The notes under the pieces: model-generated
Told to the model about the DNA's origin: nothing
The model's input: only the letters and a program-made list of their open reading frames with translations
The model's database searches: none
Position numbers and translations under genes: made by a program
Shown: positions 1 through 8,517 of the stretch, in pieces
Layout of the letters: the number at the start of each line of letters is the position of its first letter
How positions within the stretch are numbered: position 1 is the stretch's first letter
Source of the DNA: Gemmatimonadota bacterium
GTDB lineage: Bacteria > Gemmatimonadota > Gemmatimonadetes > Palauibacterales > Palauibacteraceae
Assembly (NCBI GenBank): GCA_029262175.1
Contig: JAJCZV010000218.1
Location: forward strand, 1-36,287
Direction of reading: 5' to 3'
DNA: 36,287 nucleotides

Positions 1-523
1 CGCAACCGCGCGACACGTCGAAATGAAGGTGCGGGAACGCGCTTCGACCCGAGTTTCCCGAAAGCGCGATCGTATCTCCGCGGACGACTCGATCCCCCCG
101 CTCGACGAGAACGCCGTGAGTAGTAACGTGGATATAGCGCGAGATCTCGCCGTCCGCGTGCGCCACGAACACGTAGTTTTCGTCGCCGATCCGTCGCGTT
201 CCGTTCGGGCGACCTTCGCGGAGCGCGAGGACGACGCCGTCGCGTGCCGCAATCACTGGGCTCCCCACGGGCATGCGAAAGTCGTAGGAGAAACTAAACC
301 GTCCGTCGTGTGACGCGGAGCCGCAGTTGCCCTGAGTCAACGGGTGCGCGCCACCTTCGGGGAACGGGAGCACGTACTTGGGAAAGAGATCTTCAGGGGC
401 GGCTCCACACCCGCCGACGAGCCGTGCACTCGAAGGATCCCCGACGGTTTCCACGGGGATACGTCCGCTCGTCGCGCACCCGACAAAGAGACCCGCCACG
501 AGCCACACGTGTCGACAACCCAT
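1..523 (-). CDS. M23 (LytM/peptidoglycan endopeptidase) family lipoprotein, C-terminus cut by window edge
   Basis: The reading frame is open from an ATG at 521-523 to the left edge (about 174 codons), so the C-terminal end lies outside the window. The N-terminus has a short hydrophobic stretch ending in a lipobox-like LFVGC, which suggests an outer-membrane or periplasmic lipoprotein. The catalytic region shows a SH-D-G segment followed by SYDFRMPVGSPVIAARDG and, later, FPHLHFDV. These match the M23 zinc ligands (His, Asp, then H-x-H). M23 enzymes cut peptidoglycan cross-links or act as inactive LytM regulators; the ligands look present, so activity is plausible. The upstream GGGAGGGG is a reasonable ribosome binding site. 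It is transcribed in the same direction as the SoxC/cytochrome pair upstream. Confidence 0.85.
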   Translation of the reverse strand, partial: MGCRHVWLVAGLFVGCATSGRIPVETVGDPSSARLVGGCGAAPEDLFPKYVLPFPEGGAHPLTQGNCGSASHDGRFSFSYDFRMPVGSPVIAARDGVVLALREGRPNGTRRIGDENYVFVAHADGEISRYIHVTTHGVLVERGDRVVRGDTIALSGNSGRSAFPHLHFDVSRGC

Positions 524-580
524 CGCCCCTCCCAACCCCTCCACCCCAAAAGTCAATCGCGTCGAGTCGTCCGCTTTCGA

Positions 581-1237
581 CTAGCGGATCTCCGGTCCTC
601 CCGTTCGATCGTCTCGGACGAACCGATCGCGCGAAGGCATGATTACGTTGGCGACGGCCGCAGAGTCGATGATCGCATCCGCCTCCACGAGACCGTTGAA
701 GTACAGCATCGCACCGACGACCGCGTACACCTCGTGGTCGGTCAGCGAACCGGGGAAGTCGAAGGGCATCGCGCGTCGGGTATAGTCGAACATCGTCGTC
801 GCGTAGGGCCAGTAGTTCCCAACGGTCGAGCGAACGCTCGGGTCGGTGGCAAAGGGGAACTCGTCGTTAGGGAGCCGGCCAGTCAACAGATCAAACGGGC
901 CTTCAGCTCCCGTGGGTCCGTGACAAACCACGCACTTGGCGGCGTAGATCTCGAGTCCCTCCTGCACCGTCGCCTGACCGGGCGGTAGCCCCGCGCCATC
1001 GGGCCCGACGTCGATGTCGAATCCAGCGATATCGGCAGGCGAGGCTGCGCGGCCCAGACCGTAGACTCGTCCCTCGCCGGCCGGCCGCGTCGCGATCGTC
1101 GTCGCTGAACGTGGGGATGAGCCGGCTTGTGGACGCGTCTCACCGTCGGCCGAAGGCGCACACGCCGCGGCACTGAAACACAGCGACGCGATCGCGAAGC
1201 GGCGGACATGGAGCCGGTTGATCGGAGAGAGGGTCAT
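581..1237 (-). CDS. Mono-haem cytochrome c lipoprotein, SoxD-like partner of the molybdoenzyme
   Basis: This 218-residue protein starts with a hydrophobic stretch and a lipobox ending at Cys26 (SAAAC), so it is probably a periplasm-facing lipoprotein. There is one haem c motif, CVVCH, at residues 102-106. A downstream AMPFDFPG segment supplies a likely Met axial ligand. The ATG shares ATGA with the stop of the molybdoenzyme upstream, which fixes the start and rejects a 67-residue N-terminal extension of the same frame. By analogy with SoxCD and sulfite dehydrogenase SorAB, it would take electrons from the molybdenum subunit. The sequence shows one haem, whereas classical SoxD has two, so the symbol is withheld. 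Confidence 0.88.
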   Translation of the reverse strand: MTLSPINRLHVRRFAIASLCFSAAACAPSADGETRPQAGSSPRSATTIATRPAGEGRVYGLGRAASPADIAGFDIDVGPDGAGLPPGQATVQEGLEIYAAKCVVCHGPTGAEGPFDLLTGRLPNDEFPFATDPSVRSTVGNYWPYATTMFDYTRRAMPFDFPGSLTDHEVYAVVGAMLYFNGLVEADAIIDSAAVANVIMPSRDRFVRDDRTGGPEIR

Positions 1238-2499
1238 GAGGGGGTAAACCCGATCGTGCCATCCGCCGCGATGCGCCAGCCGCGGATGCTGTTGTAGTGA
1301 TAGCGGGTGCCGGGTCCGCGCACGTCCCGCAGCTCGGCGGTCGTGGGCTGGACATAGCCGGTTTCGTCGACGGCTCGACTCATCAGGTGCGCAGGCTCGC
1401 CGTCCCACTCCCATCCGTATCGAAATCGCGTCGTGCACTTTGGAAGAACGGGTTGCTGTAGCTCTGCCTCATGCCACGTCGCGCCGCCGTCCGTGCTCAC
1501 GTCCACTCGATCGACGAGTCCGCGACCGGTCCACGCGTAGCCGGCGATCTCGACGAACCCCGTGTTCTCGAGCCGCGCCGGATAGGTCGGGTACGTGATG
1601 ATCGATTTCGCATCCAAGACGAACGAAAAGATCCGCGCCTTTCCTTCGGGTAGCGGATCCGTGTACCTCGAAGTTTCGTCGCGGAACATGAACGGTCGAT
1701 CCGAAAGCTCGAGTCTCCTGACCCACTTTACGCTCGAGTTGCCCTCCCACCCTGGATTCAGCAGACGGGCAGGGTATCCCTGAGACGGACGGATCGCCTC
1801 TCCATTCTGACCGTAGGCGATCATCGCGTCCTCCCAAGCCTTTTCGATCGGGATGCTTCGGCTCATGACCGCGGCGTCGGATCCTTCCGCGAGAAACCAA
1901 GTCGCATCCGAGTGAACGCCGACCTCTTCAAACAACGTCGCGAGCGATACACCGCTCCACTCGCTCGTGCTCAATAGGCCGTCCATCGATTGAGGGCTCT
2001 GATCGGGACGTGGATCACCGCGGAATGCGCCGCCACCGTTGCCCGAGCACTCGACGAAAAACAGCTGAGAGACCTCCGGGAATCGCTTGAGTTCGTCCAG
2101 CGTGAAGACCGTCGGCCGATCGACCATGCCGTGGATGAGAAGCCGATAGTTGGCCGGGTCGATCTCCGGGATCCCGTGGTGGTGTCGTTCGAAGTGTAGG
2201 TCCGCGGGCGTGACGATTCCGTGGAGTTCCTGCAGGGGGGTCCGGCTGCTGCCACCGGCCGAGCCCGACAGCAACTTTTCGGGCGTTTCGTGCGGCGATC
2301 GCGAGCCGACCGTGGCGGGTCGAGCTCCCGGCACCTTCGTGGGGTCGGGGCCGGATTGGGCGCCCAGCGCCCGCGTGGCCCTCGCACCGATCGCCCCACC
2401 GGCGGCAACGGCAGCGCCCGCCAGAAGCCGGCGCCGAGTGACGGTCCGCTGCTCCGATTCGGGCTGTTCCGAGGGCTGATCCGTGCTGTTCTCTTCCAC
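1234..2499 (-). CDS. soxC: SoxC/sulfite-oxidase-family molybdopterin enzyme, Tat-exported
   Basis: This is a 421-residue sulfite-oxidase-fold protein. The N-terminus carries a twin-arginine signal (TRRRLLAG, residues 21-28) followed by an Ala/Gly-rich hydrophobic stretch. The segment LHGIVTPADLHFERHH at about 92-107 is typical of SoxC. The molybdenum ligand is Cys151 in FFVECSGNGG. The C-terminal part (TGRGLVDRVDVSTDGGATW) is the dimerisation domain. GTG at 2497-2499 is chosen because GGAGG lies 5 nt upstream; a 24-codon extension lacks such support. It is coupled by ATGA to the cytochrome gene. No SoxXA, SoxYZ or SoxB is present, so it may act as a stand-alone sulfite or sulfane dehydrogenase; the exact substrate is unproven. 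Confidence 0.88.
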   Translation of the reverse strand: MEENSTDQPSEQPESEQRTVTRRRLLAGAAVAAGGAIGARATRALGAQSGPDPTKVPGARPATVGSRSPHETPEKLLSGSAGGSSRTPLQELHGIVTPADLHFERHHHGIPEIDPANYRLLIHGMVDRPTVFTLDELKRFPEVSQLFFVECSGNGGGAFRGDPRPDQSPQSMDGLLSTSEWSGVSLATLFEEVGVHSDATWFLAEGSDAAVMSRSIPIEKAWEDAMIAYGQNGEAIRPSQGYPARLLNPGWEGNSSVKWVRRLELSDRPFMFRDETSRYTDPLPEGKARIFSFVLDAKSIITYPTYPARLENTGFVEIAGYAWTGRGLVDRVDVSTDGGATWHEAELQQPVLPKCTTRFRYGWEWDGEPAHLMSRAVDETGYVQPTTAELRDVRGPGTRYHYNSIRGWRIAADGTIGFTPS

Positions 2500-2611
2500 G
2501 TATACCTCCGCTTCGAGCCTGACCGATCTGCACCGACGATCAACAGTCGGCCCGTCCCCTGCGTCGAGCAAGGGTCGCCGGGGTCCTGGCTGAACCCGAC
2601 TCAGGGTCGAG

Positions 2612-3217
2612 TCAGGGCCGCCGGTAATCCATGTAGCGCGCGGTCTCGTCGGCCACCGATCGGCCGAACATGCGTTCGACCACCACGAACGCCATGTCGA
2701 TCCCGGCAGAGACCCCGGCGGAAGTCACGACACCGTCTTCGACGACCCGACGCTCGCGGTCGACCTGGATCGACTCATCGAGGCTGGCCAGGAGCTCCGT
2801 CGCGCCCCAATGCGTTGTCGCCCGCCGACCGCGGAGGAGGCCGGCCGTCGCCAACAGCAGCGAGCCGGTGCATACGGCGGTCAGTTGGGAAACTTGCGCC
2901 GCCTGCGTCTGGATCCACTCGATCACCGTGGATTCCTCCAACAGCGCGCGCGTGCCGAATCCGCCGGGTACCACCAAAAGGTCGATCGGCGGCGCATCGT
3001 GAAATCCGTAGTCGGGAACGACCTTGAGACCGCCCGTCGCCGTGACGACTTCGTCCGAGCGCGCGACGGTGAACACCTTGTACGGCGCGGTGTCCTCAGA
3101 TCGACGCGACTCGATGCCGGGCTTTAGACGCGTCCGGGAAAAGACCTCGTAGGGGCCCGCAAAATCGAGCACCTCGACCTCTTCAAAGATGAAGATGCCA
3201 ACCGAGGTTTTCGTCAT
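2612..3217 (-). CDS. DJ-1/PfpI family protein (GATase1-like)
   Basis: This 201-residue protein has the DJ-1/PfpI fold along its whole length. It begins with a beta strand (VGIFIFEEVEVLDFAGPYEVF) and includes LLVVPGGFGTR. The nucleophile elbow is AVCTGSLLLA, with the reactive Cys at residue 116. The closest family resemblance is to isonitrile hydratase and AraC-linked DJ-1 proteins that lack the DNA-binding half. Known relatives are glyoxalases, deglycases, isonitrile hydratases or chaperones, so no substrate can be given. It has a short gap (54 nt) from the epimerase gene upstream and may be co-transcribed with it. The start is the only reasonable ATG, although the ribosome binding site is weak. 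Confidence 0.87.
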   Translation of the reverse strand: MTKTSVGIFIFEEVEVLDFAGPYEVFSRTRLKPGIESRRSEDTAPYKVFTVARSDEVVTATGGLKVVPDYGFHDAPPIDLLVVPGGFGTRALLEESTVIEWIQTQAAQVSQLTAVCTGSLLLATAGLLRGRRATTHWGATELLASLDESIQVDRERRVVEDGVVTSAGVSAGIDMAFVVVERMFGRSVADETARYMDYRRP

Positions 3218-3271
3218 CGCGGGCTCAGCGGAGTCTTGTGCGCGGCTTCGGCGTGTGATCGGTGTCGGGGA

Positions 3272-4441
3272 TCAGCCCTGAGCGTGCCACTCGGCGAGGA
3301 GCTCCGCTTCGCGCTCGGCGGACAAGCCAGGCCGCATCTCTGCCTGACGTTCCGGCGTCCGCGAGAAATGGAAATCGAGCGTGGCCTGTGTCGTATCTGC
3401 CAGCGAACGGAAGGTCAGACCATGGGCGACCTCGTTCGACAAATCGAACCGTGCAAAGCCTTCGCTTCCGGGCGTCGGCGGTCTCCACACCGGCATCTCG
3501 GCATACGGTCGGACATCACGAGGGGCCAAGAACTCGAGCGGCACCCAGGTAAACGTCGTTTCTGCCGTCGTCACCGCGCGGATCCCGTACACCAGCTCGG
3601 CCATGGGGCGGGGCGTCGCAGGCCCCACGAGGTTGAAGATCCCGGTGTGTCCTTCCCCCGAGCTATGCGCCATGAAATCCCCGAGATCGCGCACATCGAT
3701 GATCTGAACCGGGTCCGTCCCATCTCCCGGGACCAGCACCTCGCCCCCTCGGTGGATGCGCACGGGCCAGTAGGTAAACCGGTCGGTGGGATCATCCGGT
3801 CCGATGATCAGCCCCGGGCGGAAGATGCCGTGTCGCTCGCCAAAGATCCGCATCACTTCACGCTCGGACTCGGCCTTGGCCAACCCATAGGGCAGACGCG
3901 TGATGTCCGCGGTCGCCCGGTCGACGCCGGCCGTTTCGTAGGTGAAGGACGGCTCTGCGGCCGTCATCGGAACGACGGAAGGACTGGCGTATGCCGACCG
4001 CGACGATACGAAGTAGTAGAGGCCCGCGGAGTCACGGAGGAACTCGGCCGCAGAGGTCACCCAGTCGGGTCGGGACGTGGCGTTGTCGATCACGACATCC
4101 CACGTCTTTCCGCGCAGCGACTCGAAGTCCCCGTTTCGATCTCCCCGCAGTTTCTCGACATTCGGAAACAGTCCCGGGTTGGTTTGACCGCGGTTGAACA
4201 TCGTCACGTCGTGCCCTTGCTCGAGCAGCGAGCGGATTTGATACGGACCGATGAAGCCGGTGCCGCCAAGAATCAAAACTCGGCTTGCCCGGCCTCGACT
4301 CGCCGACTGGCGCGGCTCAGAGCCGGCGCTCGGAGCGCCCGTGCCCATCGCCGCTGCGGCGCTCGGCAGCCCGAGACCCAAGGCGCCGCCGGCCGCGGCA
4401 GTCATCTTCAGAAAATCACGGCGGTCAGGATTCAGTGGCAT
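3272..4441 (-). CDS. NAD-dependent epimerase/dehydratase family protein with Tat signal
   Basis: This 389-residue protein has a Tat signal (RRDFLKM at 7-13, then a hydrophobic Ala/Gly-rich stretch), so it should be exported folded with its cofactor. The Rossmann nucleotide-binding motif GGTGFIG lies at 59-65. A short-chain dehydrogenase-type Tyr-x-x-x-Lys appears as YGLAKAE. The family includes sugar epimerases and reductases; the Tat-exported branch is common in Gemmatimonadota and related groups but has no assigned substrate. The C-terminal extension (RTPERQAEMRPGLSAERE) is charged and helical. It sits between the metallo-beta-lactamase lipoprotein and the DJ-1 gene, all on the minus strand. 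Confidence 0.87.
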   Translation of the reverse strand: MPLNPDRRDFLKMTAAAGGALGLGLPSAAAAMGTGAPSAGSEPRQSASRGRASRVLILGGTGFIGPYQIRSLLEQGHDVTMFNRGQTNPGLFPNVEKLRGDRNGDFESLRGKTWDVVIDNATSRPDWVTSAAEFLRDSAGLYYFVSSRSAYASPSVVPMTAAEPSFTYETAGVDRATADITRLPYGLAKAESEREVMRIFGERHGIFRPGLIIGPDDPTDRFTYWPVRIHRGGEVLVPGDGTDPVQIIDVRDLGDFMAHSSGEGHTGIFNLVGPATPRPMAELVYGIRAVTTAETTFTWVPLEFLAPRDVRPYAEMPVWRPPTPGSEGFARFDLSNEVAHGLTFRSLADTTQATLDFHFSRTPERQAEMRPGLSAEREAELLAEWHAQG

Positions 4442-4486
4442 CGATGCGCTCCTATGCGTGCAATGAGTAAGGGTCGCGGACGTCGA

Positions 4487-5581
4487 TCAGTTCGCCGTTC
4501 CGTCGAGTAGGTCGTAGATCCGACGGACCGCAGCCGGGTTTGCCCCGGTTCCCGTGATCCCATCGAAATGGTCCGCGTGCGCGGTCAAGTCGATCGCAGC
4601 CAGGGCTTCGTCGGCGCTTTGCCCCCGTTCGTGGAACGAGACCGTCTGGTTCCAGAGGTCACGTAGATAGTCCTGAAGGTGATCGATCCGCGCGCGGTCC
4701 TGGTACGGCGGACCGTGGCCCGGAATGATCCATTCGAAGTCGAGGGTCTTGAGCCGCTCGAGCGTATCGATCCACTCGTGGACGAAACCGTCCCCCATAT
4801 AAGGGAGTCCCGCGGTAAGCATATCCCCAGTCAGGAGGACGCCGTCGTCCGGCAGATACACCACGACATCGCCCTCGGTGTGCGCGCGACCAAAGAAGAG
4901 AAAGCGGATCTCTCGCCCGCCACGGAAAAGCGTGAGTCGTTCGGACAGCGTCGTATTCGGGGGGGTCGGGACGACCTCCTGGAGCTGCGCGTGATACGTC
5001 TTCAAACTCTCCAACTCCGCTTCGAGCTCGCTACGGGCAGAGGCGTCCGCGAGCGTATCGAGGGCAGCTTCCATCCCGGCGATCTGGTCCGGTATGCCCG
5101 CGGTGAAGAGGTCGTACGTGCGTCCCGATTTGGATCGGCCGGCCGCGATCGCCGCGCGGCTCGCCTCGTGGCTGATGATCTCGACCTCGGCCGGATAGAC
5201 CTGGTTGCCATGGGCATGGTCAAAGTGCCAGTGCGTGTTGGCGACGAATCGCACGGGCTTGTCGGTGATCGTTCGCAGGTCCTCGAGCAGAGCGTCGGCC
5301 GCGGCCGGGGAGATATGCGAGTCGACCAAAAGAACATCGTCATCGTTGACCACGATGCCTGCGTTGGCTCCGACCGACATCGCGCCTGCTCCGCGTGCGT
5401 GGTAAACCCCAGGCACGACTTGGGTAAACTCGAACTCGGTCGGCTCTGTCGGAGCGGGCCCCCGAGCCGTCGGGCGTTCGTCAGATCCCGCATCCGGGCT
5501 CGCACATGCAGAGATCGCGAGGGCGCCGAGCGCCGTGACAAGGGTCGAGGCGGGCGCGCATCGTCGGCGGTCTGGGGTCAT
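4487..5581 (-). CDS. Metallo-beta-lactamase fold hydrolase, lipoprotein
   Basis: This 364-residue protein has a lipoprotein signal with lipobox LAISAC (Cys26). The metallo-beta-lactamase motif H-x-H-x-D-H is at residues 117-122 (HWHFDH). Later zinc-site segments are FGRAHTEGDVVVYL and IIPGHGP. This arrangement fits the class B beta-lactamase-like/quinoprotein relay branch, such as SoxH-type proteins. The start is the ATG at 5579-5581, with GAGGG about 8 nt upstream; a 33-residue extension in frame looks non-coding. The location would be the periplasmic side of a membrane. The substrate cannot be deduced, and antibiotic hydrolysis is only one possibility. Confidence 0.86.
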   Translation of the reverse strand: MTPDRRRCAPASTLVTALGALAISACASPDAGSDERPTARGPAPTEPTEFEFTQVVPGVYHARGAGAMSVGANAGIVVNDDDVLLVDSHISPAAADALLEDLRTITDKPVRFVANTHWHFDHAHGNQVYPAEVEIISHEASRAAIAAGRSKSGRTYDLFTAGIPDQIAGMEAALDTLADASARSELEAELESLKTYHAQLQEVVPTPPNTTLSERLTLFRGGREIRFLFFGRAHTEGDVVVYLPDDGVLLTGDMLTAGLPYMGDGFVHEWIDTLERLKTLDFEWIIPGHGPPYQDRARIDHLQDYLRDLWNQTVSFHERGQSADEALAAIDLTAHADHFDGITGTGANPAAVRRIYDLLDGTAN

Positions 5582-5658
5582 GAGGTACCCTCGCAGTGGT
5601 CGGCTCAGCATACACCTCACGAAAGATGGAGGGCGAGCCGCGGTGAGGACAGGCTGTC

Positions 5659-6483
5659 TCAGTTGCTGCCCTGTATCCATGCGCGTTCGGTGTCCTTCAA
5701 GTAGCGCAGCACTTCGGTTTCGGCGGAAGATCCGTCCTCATACCGATCGCTCCGCAGCTCCCGATACAGGTCGGCGCACGCCCGCAGCGCGCGAAGACAG
5801 GAGGCTCGATCATGCGTCGCCACGGTGTCGCCGAGCGCTTGGGCGAAGTCTGGCGCTCGGGTCTCGATCCGCCGGACGCCATCCGGTCGTTCTCCTGCCT
5901 TTTCGAGGTATAACGGCCCCAACACTTTGAATCGAAAGTAGGTGAGCGAGTTGAAGACCTCGAACAACTCGCCGCGTTCGATCTTCGTCGCGACATAGTG
6001 CACCCAAATCCAGAACCGGTCTTCGATCCACTCGTAATCGGGCATGGGATAGCAGGCCTCGGACCGTTCGAAGGCGTCGCTGAGCGCACCGTCTCTTTCC
6101 CAAAGAATGACCGGTTCTTCCACACGCTCGTGGACATCGTCGAGCGACATGAACTTGAGATCGATATGGAGAAGCGGCGGGCCGTATAAACAGATCAGAA
6201 GTCGCGGCTCACCGACGTGTTCTCCGGTGAAAGCCTCTAGCAAAGATCCCAGCGACGCGGCGATGCCCTTGCGGCGCTCGAGCATCGCGGGCCAGTGCGA
6301 TGGCTCGACGCCAAGCACGAGGTCGAGATCGGACTGATCATCCATCCCGCCGGTGACAAACGATCCCCCCGCCGCCACGCCCGCGATTCCGGGTACCTCC
6401 GGAAGCACGGCCAGGGCCCGCGCCAGGAATTCGGCGTGCAGCTCCGGCATCGGGGGCCAACTCGTTCGATCGTCAGCGGTCAT
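5659..6483 (-). CDS. Nucleotidyltransferase-domain protein (ANT/AadA-like fold)
   Basis: This 274-residue cytoplasmic protein has the nucleotidyltransferase signature GGSFVTGGMDDQSDLDLVL at residues 39-57. It includes the G-S pair and the metal-binding D-x-D (Asp52, Asp54). A third acidic position may be in LLHIDLKFM. The C-terminal half is helical, like aminoglycoside nucleotidyltransferases and their uncharacterised relatives. It follows the symporter gene by 22 nt and may be the last gene of that operon, although the functions do not obviously connect. A GGAG-type site precedes the ATG. Resistance activity is not implied by the sequence alone. Confidence 0.82.
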   Translation of the reverse strand: MTADDRTSWPPMPELHAEFLARALAVLPEVPGIAGVAAGGSFVTGGMDDQSDLDLVLGVEPSHWPAMLERRKGIAASLGSLLEAFTGEHVGEPRLLICLYGPPLLHIDLKFMSLDDVHERVEEPVILWERDGALSDAFERSEACYPMPDYEWIEDRFWIWVHYVATKIERGELFEVFNSLTYFRFKVLGPLYLEKAGERPDGVRRIETRAPDFAQALGDTVATHDRASCLRALRACADLYRELRSDRYEDGSSAETEVLRYLKDTERAWIQGSN

Positions 6484-6505
6484 TGGCGGCGCTCCGCGTC
6501 GCTCG

Positions 6506-8227
6506 TCAAGCGCTGATCTCGTGCGCCTCTCCCGAGCCTCGCGGTACGCGGATTCGCTCCACGAGTTCTTGCACGTGGTCCGGTGGCGGCGGCGTGAATC
6601 TCGACACCGTCAATGCGACGACGAAGTTGACCGCCATCCCGACGGCCCCGATCCCCTCGGGCGAGATCCCGAACCACCAGTTGTCCGCGACGTTGGCGGT
6701 CGGATTGACGAACTTGAAGTAGATGATGTAGGCAGCGGTGAAGATGATTCCCGTAAGCATCCCGGCGATCGCACCCTCGCGGTTGAGTCGCTTCGAGAAG
6801 ATTCCCAGGATGATGACGGGGAAGAACGATGCAGCGGCGAGCCCGAAGGCGAACGCGACCACCTCCGCCACGAACCCTGGCGGATTGATGCCCAGATACC
6901 CGGCGACGACGACGGCGACTGCGGCGCTCACCCGCGCGGCAATCAGCTCCCCGCGTTCTGTGATGTCGGGTCGAAGCCCTCGCTTCAAGAGGTCATGACT
7001 CACGGCTGTCGATACGACCAGCAGCAGACCCGCGGCCGTGGATAGCGCCGCCGCGAGCCCGCCCGCCGCCACCAACGCGATCACCCAGTTTGGCAATCGA
7101 GCGATCTCCGGGTTCGCCAGCACCATGATGTCGCGGTCGATCGTGAGTTCGTTCTGGATGGGAGTCCCGGCGGCAGTGACGGCCGCCGGCCCGACGTACT
7201 GAATCGTGCCGTCGCCGTTGTGATCCTCAAACGCGATCAGCCCCGTGTCCTCCCATTTCGAGAACCACTCCGGCATCTCTGCATACGGCTGATTGGAAAC
7301 CGTGTTGAGAAGATTCGTGCGCGCGAAGACCGCAACGGCCGGCGCTACCGTGTAGAGGAGGGCGATAAACACGAGCGCCCAACCGGCACTGATCCGCGCG
7401 TCCCGCACCTTCGGAACGGTGTAGAAGCGAATGATCACGTGCGGAAGACCTGCGGTGCCGACCATCAACGCGGCGGTGATCGCGAAAATGTCGATGGTGG
7501 ACTTGGTGCCGCCCGTATACGCGGCGAACCCGAGATCCTGGTGCAGCCCGTTGAGCCGGTCTAGCAGATAGGTGCCCGTCTCCTGTTCCGCGCCGCCGAA
7601 CCCGAGCTGAGGGATGGGATTGCCGGTGATCAACATCGAGAGAAAGATCGCCGGGACGGTATAGGCGAAGATGAGCACGCAGAATTGGGCGACCTGCGTA
7701 TACGTGATCCCTTTCATGCCACCAAGCACGGCGTAAAAGAATACGATCCCCATCCCGATGACGACGCCGAGCGTGATGTCGATCTCGAGAAAACGGCTGA
7801 ACACGATGCCTACGCCGCGCATTTGACCCGCGACGTAGGTAAACGAGATGAAGATCGCACACACCACCGCGACGACCCGTGCCGCCTGCGAGTAGTACCG
7901 GTCCCCAACGAAATCCGGAACCGTGAAGGCTCCGAATTTTCGCAGATAGGGCGCGAGGAGGAGGGCCAGGAGAACGTACCCACCTGTCCAACCCATGAGG
8001 TACACCGATCCGTCGTAGCCGAGAAACGAAATGATCCCGGCCATCGAGATGAACGAGGCTGCCGACATCCAGTCGGCCGCCGTTGCCATCCCGTTGGCTA
8101 CCGGGTGGACGCCCTTACCCGCGACGTAGAACTCGGCCGTACTGCGCGCTCGCGACCAGATGGCGATCCCGATGTACAGCGCGAACGTCAAGCCGACGAG
8201 CCCGAAGGTCCACACTTTGACCGTCAT
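6506..8227 (-). CDS. Sodium:solute symporter, VC_2705/ActP (acetate-type) subfamily
   Basis: This 573-residue multi-spanning membrane protein belongs to the sodium:solute symporter family. The N-terminus (MTVKVWTFGLVGLTFALYIG) and a core AGKGVHPVANGMATAADWM segment are typical of the actP/VC_2705 branch. About 13 hydrophobic helices are visible. The ATG overlaps the stop of the DUF4212 gene (ATGA, 8224-8227). DUF4212 plus this symporter is a known two-gene arrangement for carboxylate uptake. A 145-codon upstream extension in the same frame is rejected because it runs through the DUF4212 gene in another frame. Substrate is probably a short carboxylate such as acetate. Confidence 0.92.
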   Translation of the reverse strand: MTVKVWTFGLVGLTFALYIGIAIWSRARSTAEFYVAGKGVHPVANGMATAADWMSAASFISMAGIISFLGYDGSVYLMGWTGGYVLLALLLAPYLRKFGAFTVPDFVGDRYYSQAARVVAVVCAIFISFTYVAGQMRGVGIVFSRFLEIDITLGVVIGMGIVFFYAVLGGMKGITYTQVAQFCVLIFAYTVPAIFLSMLITGNPIPQLGFGGAEQETGTYLLDRLNGLHQDLGFAAYTGGTKSTIDIFAITAALMVGTAGLPHVIIRFYTVPKVRDARISAGWALVFIALLYTVAPAVAVFARTNLLNTVSNQPYAEMPEWFSKWEDTGLIAFEDHNGDGTIQYVGPAAVTAAGTPIQNELTIDRDIMVLANPEIARLPNWVIALVAAGGLAAALSTAAGLLLVVSTAVSHDLLKRGLRPDITERGELIAARVSAAVAVVVAGYLGINPPGFVAEVVAFAFGLAAASFFPVIILGIFSKRLNREGAIAGMLTGIIFTAAYIIYFKFVNPTANVADNWWFGISPEGIGAVGMAVNFVVALTVSRFTPPPPDHVQELVERIRVPRGSGEAHEISA

Positions 8228-8517
8228 TCGGAGCCCTCGTCTTGCTCGTCGACTTCGAACTCGCGATCCAACCGGTTCATCAAGACGACGTAGACAAAGA
8301 TCAGGACCACGAACACGTAGATGGCGCCCTGCTGTGCAAACCAAAAGCCCAGAGGGAAACCGGTCCCCGGGACCCGAAACTGGTTCAGCGCGTCCGCGAA
8401 CAGAATTCCCGCGCCGTACGAAACGAGGAACCAAACGGCCAGGAGCATCCCCAAATAGCGCAGGTTTCGGCGCCAATACTCGATGGGGCTTCGATCTGCC
8501 TGCTTCGGGGGGGTCAT
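8224..8517 (-). CDS. DUF4212 small membrane subunit of the symporter
   Basis: This is a 97-residue protein with two predicted transmembrane helices (about 22-42 and 60-80). It has the family-typical N-terminal W-R-R-N-L-R-Y segment and the GFPLGFWFAQQGAIYVFV stretch. DUF4212 proteins occur almost exclusively next to VC_2705-type sodium symporters and are thought to be an accessory subunit. Both ends share ATGA overlaps, one with the peroxiredoxin stop (8514-8517) and one with the symporter start (8224-8227). It is therefore translationally coupled in a three-gene run. Confidence 0.92.
   Translation of the reverse strand: MTPPKQADRSPIEYWRRNLRYLGMLLAVWFLVSYGAGILFADALNQFRVPGTGFPLGFWFAQQGAIYVFVVLIFVYVVLMNRLDREFEVDEQDEGSE

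Noticed and set aside
1234..2499. A full thiosulfate-oxidising Sox system
   Set aside because: Only the SoxC-like subunit and a single-haem cytochrome are present in the window.
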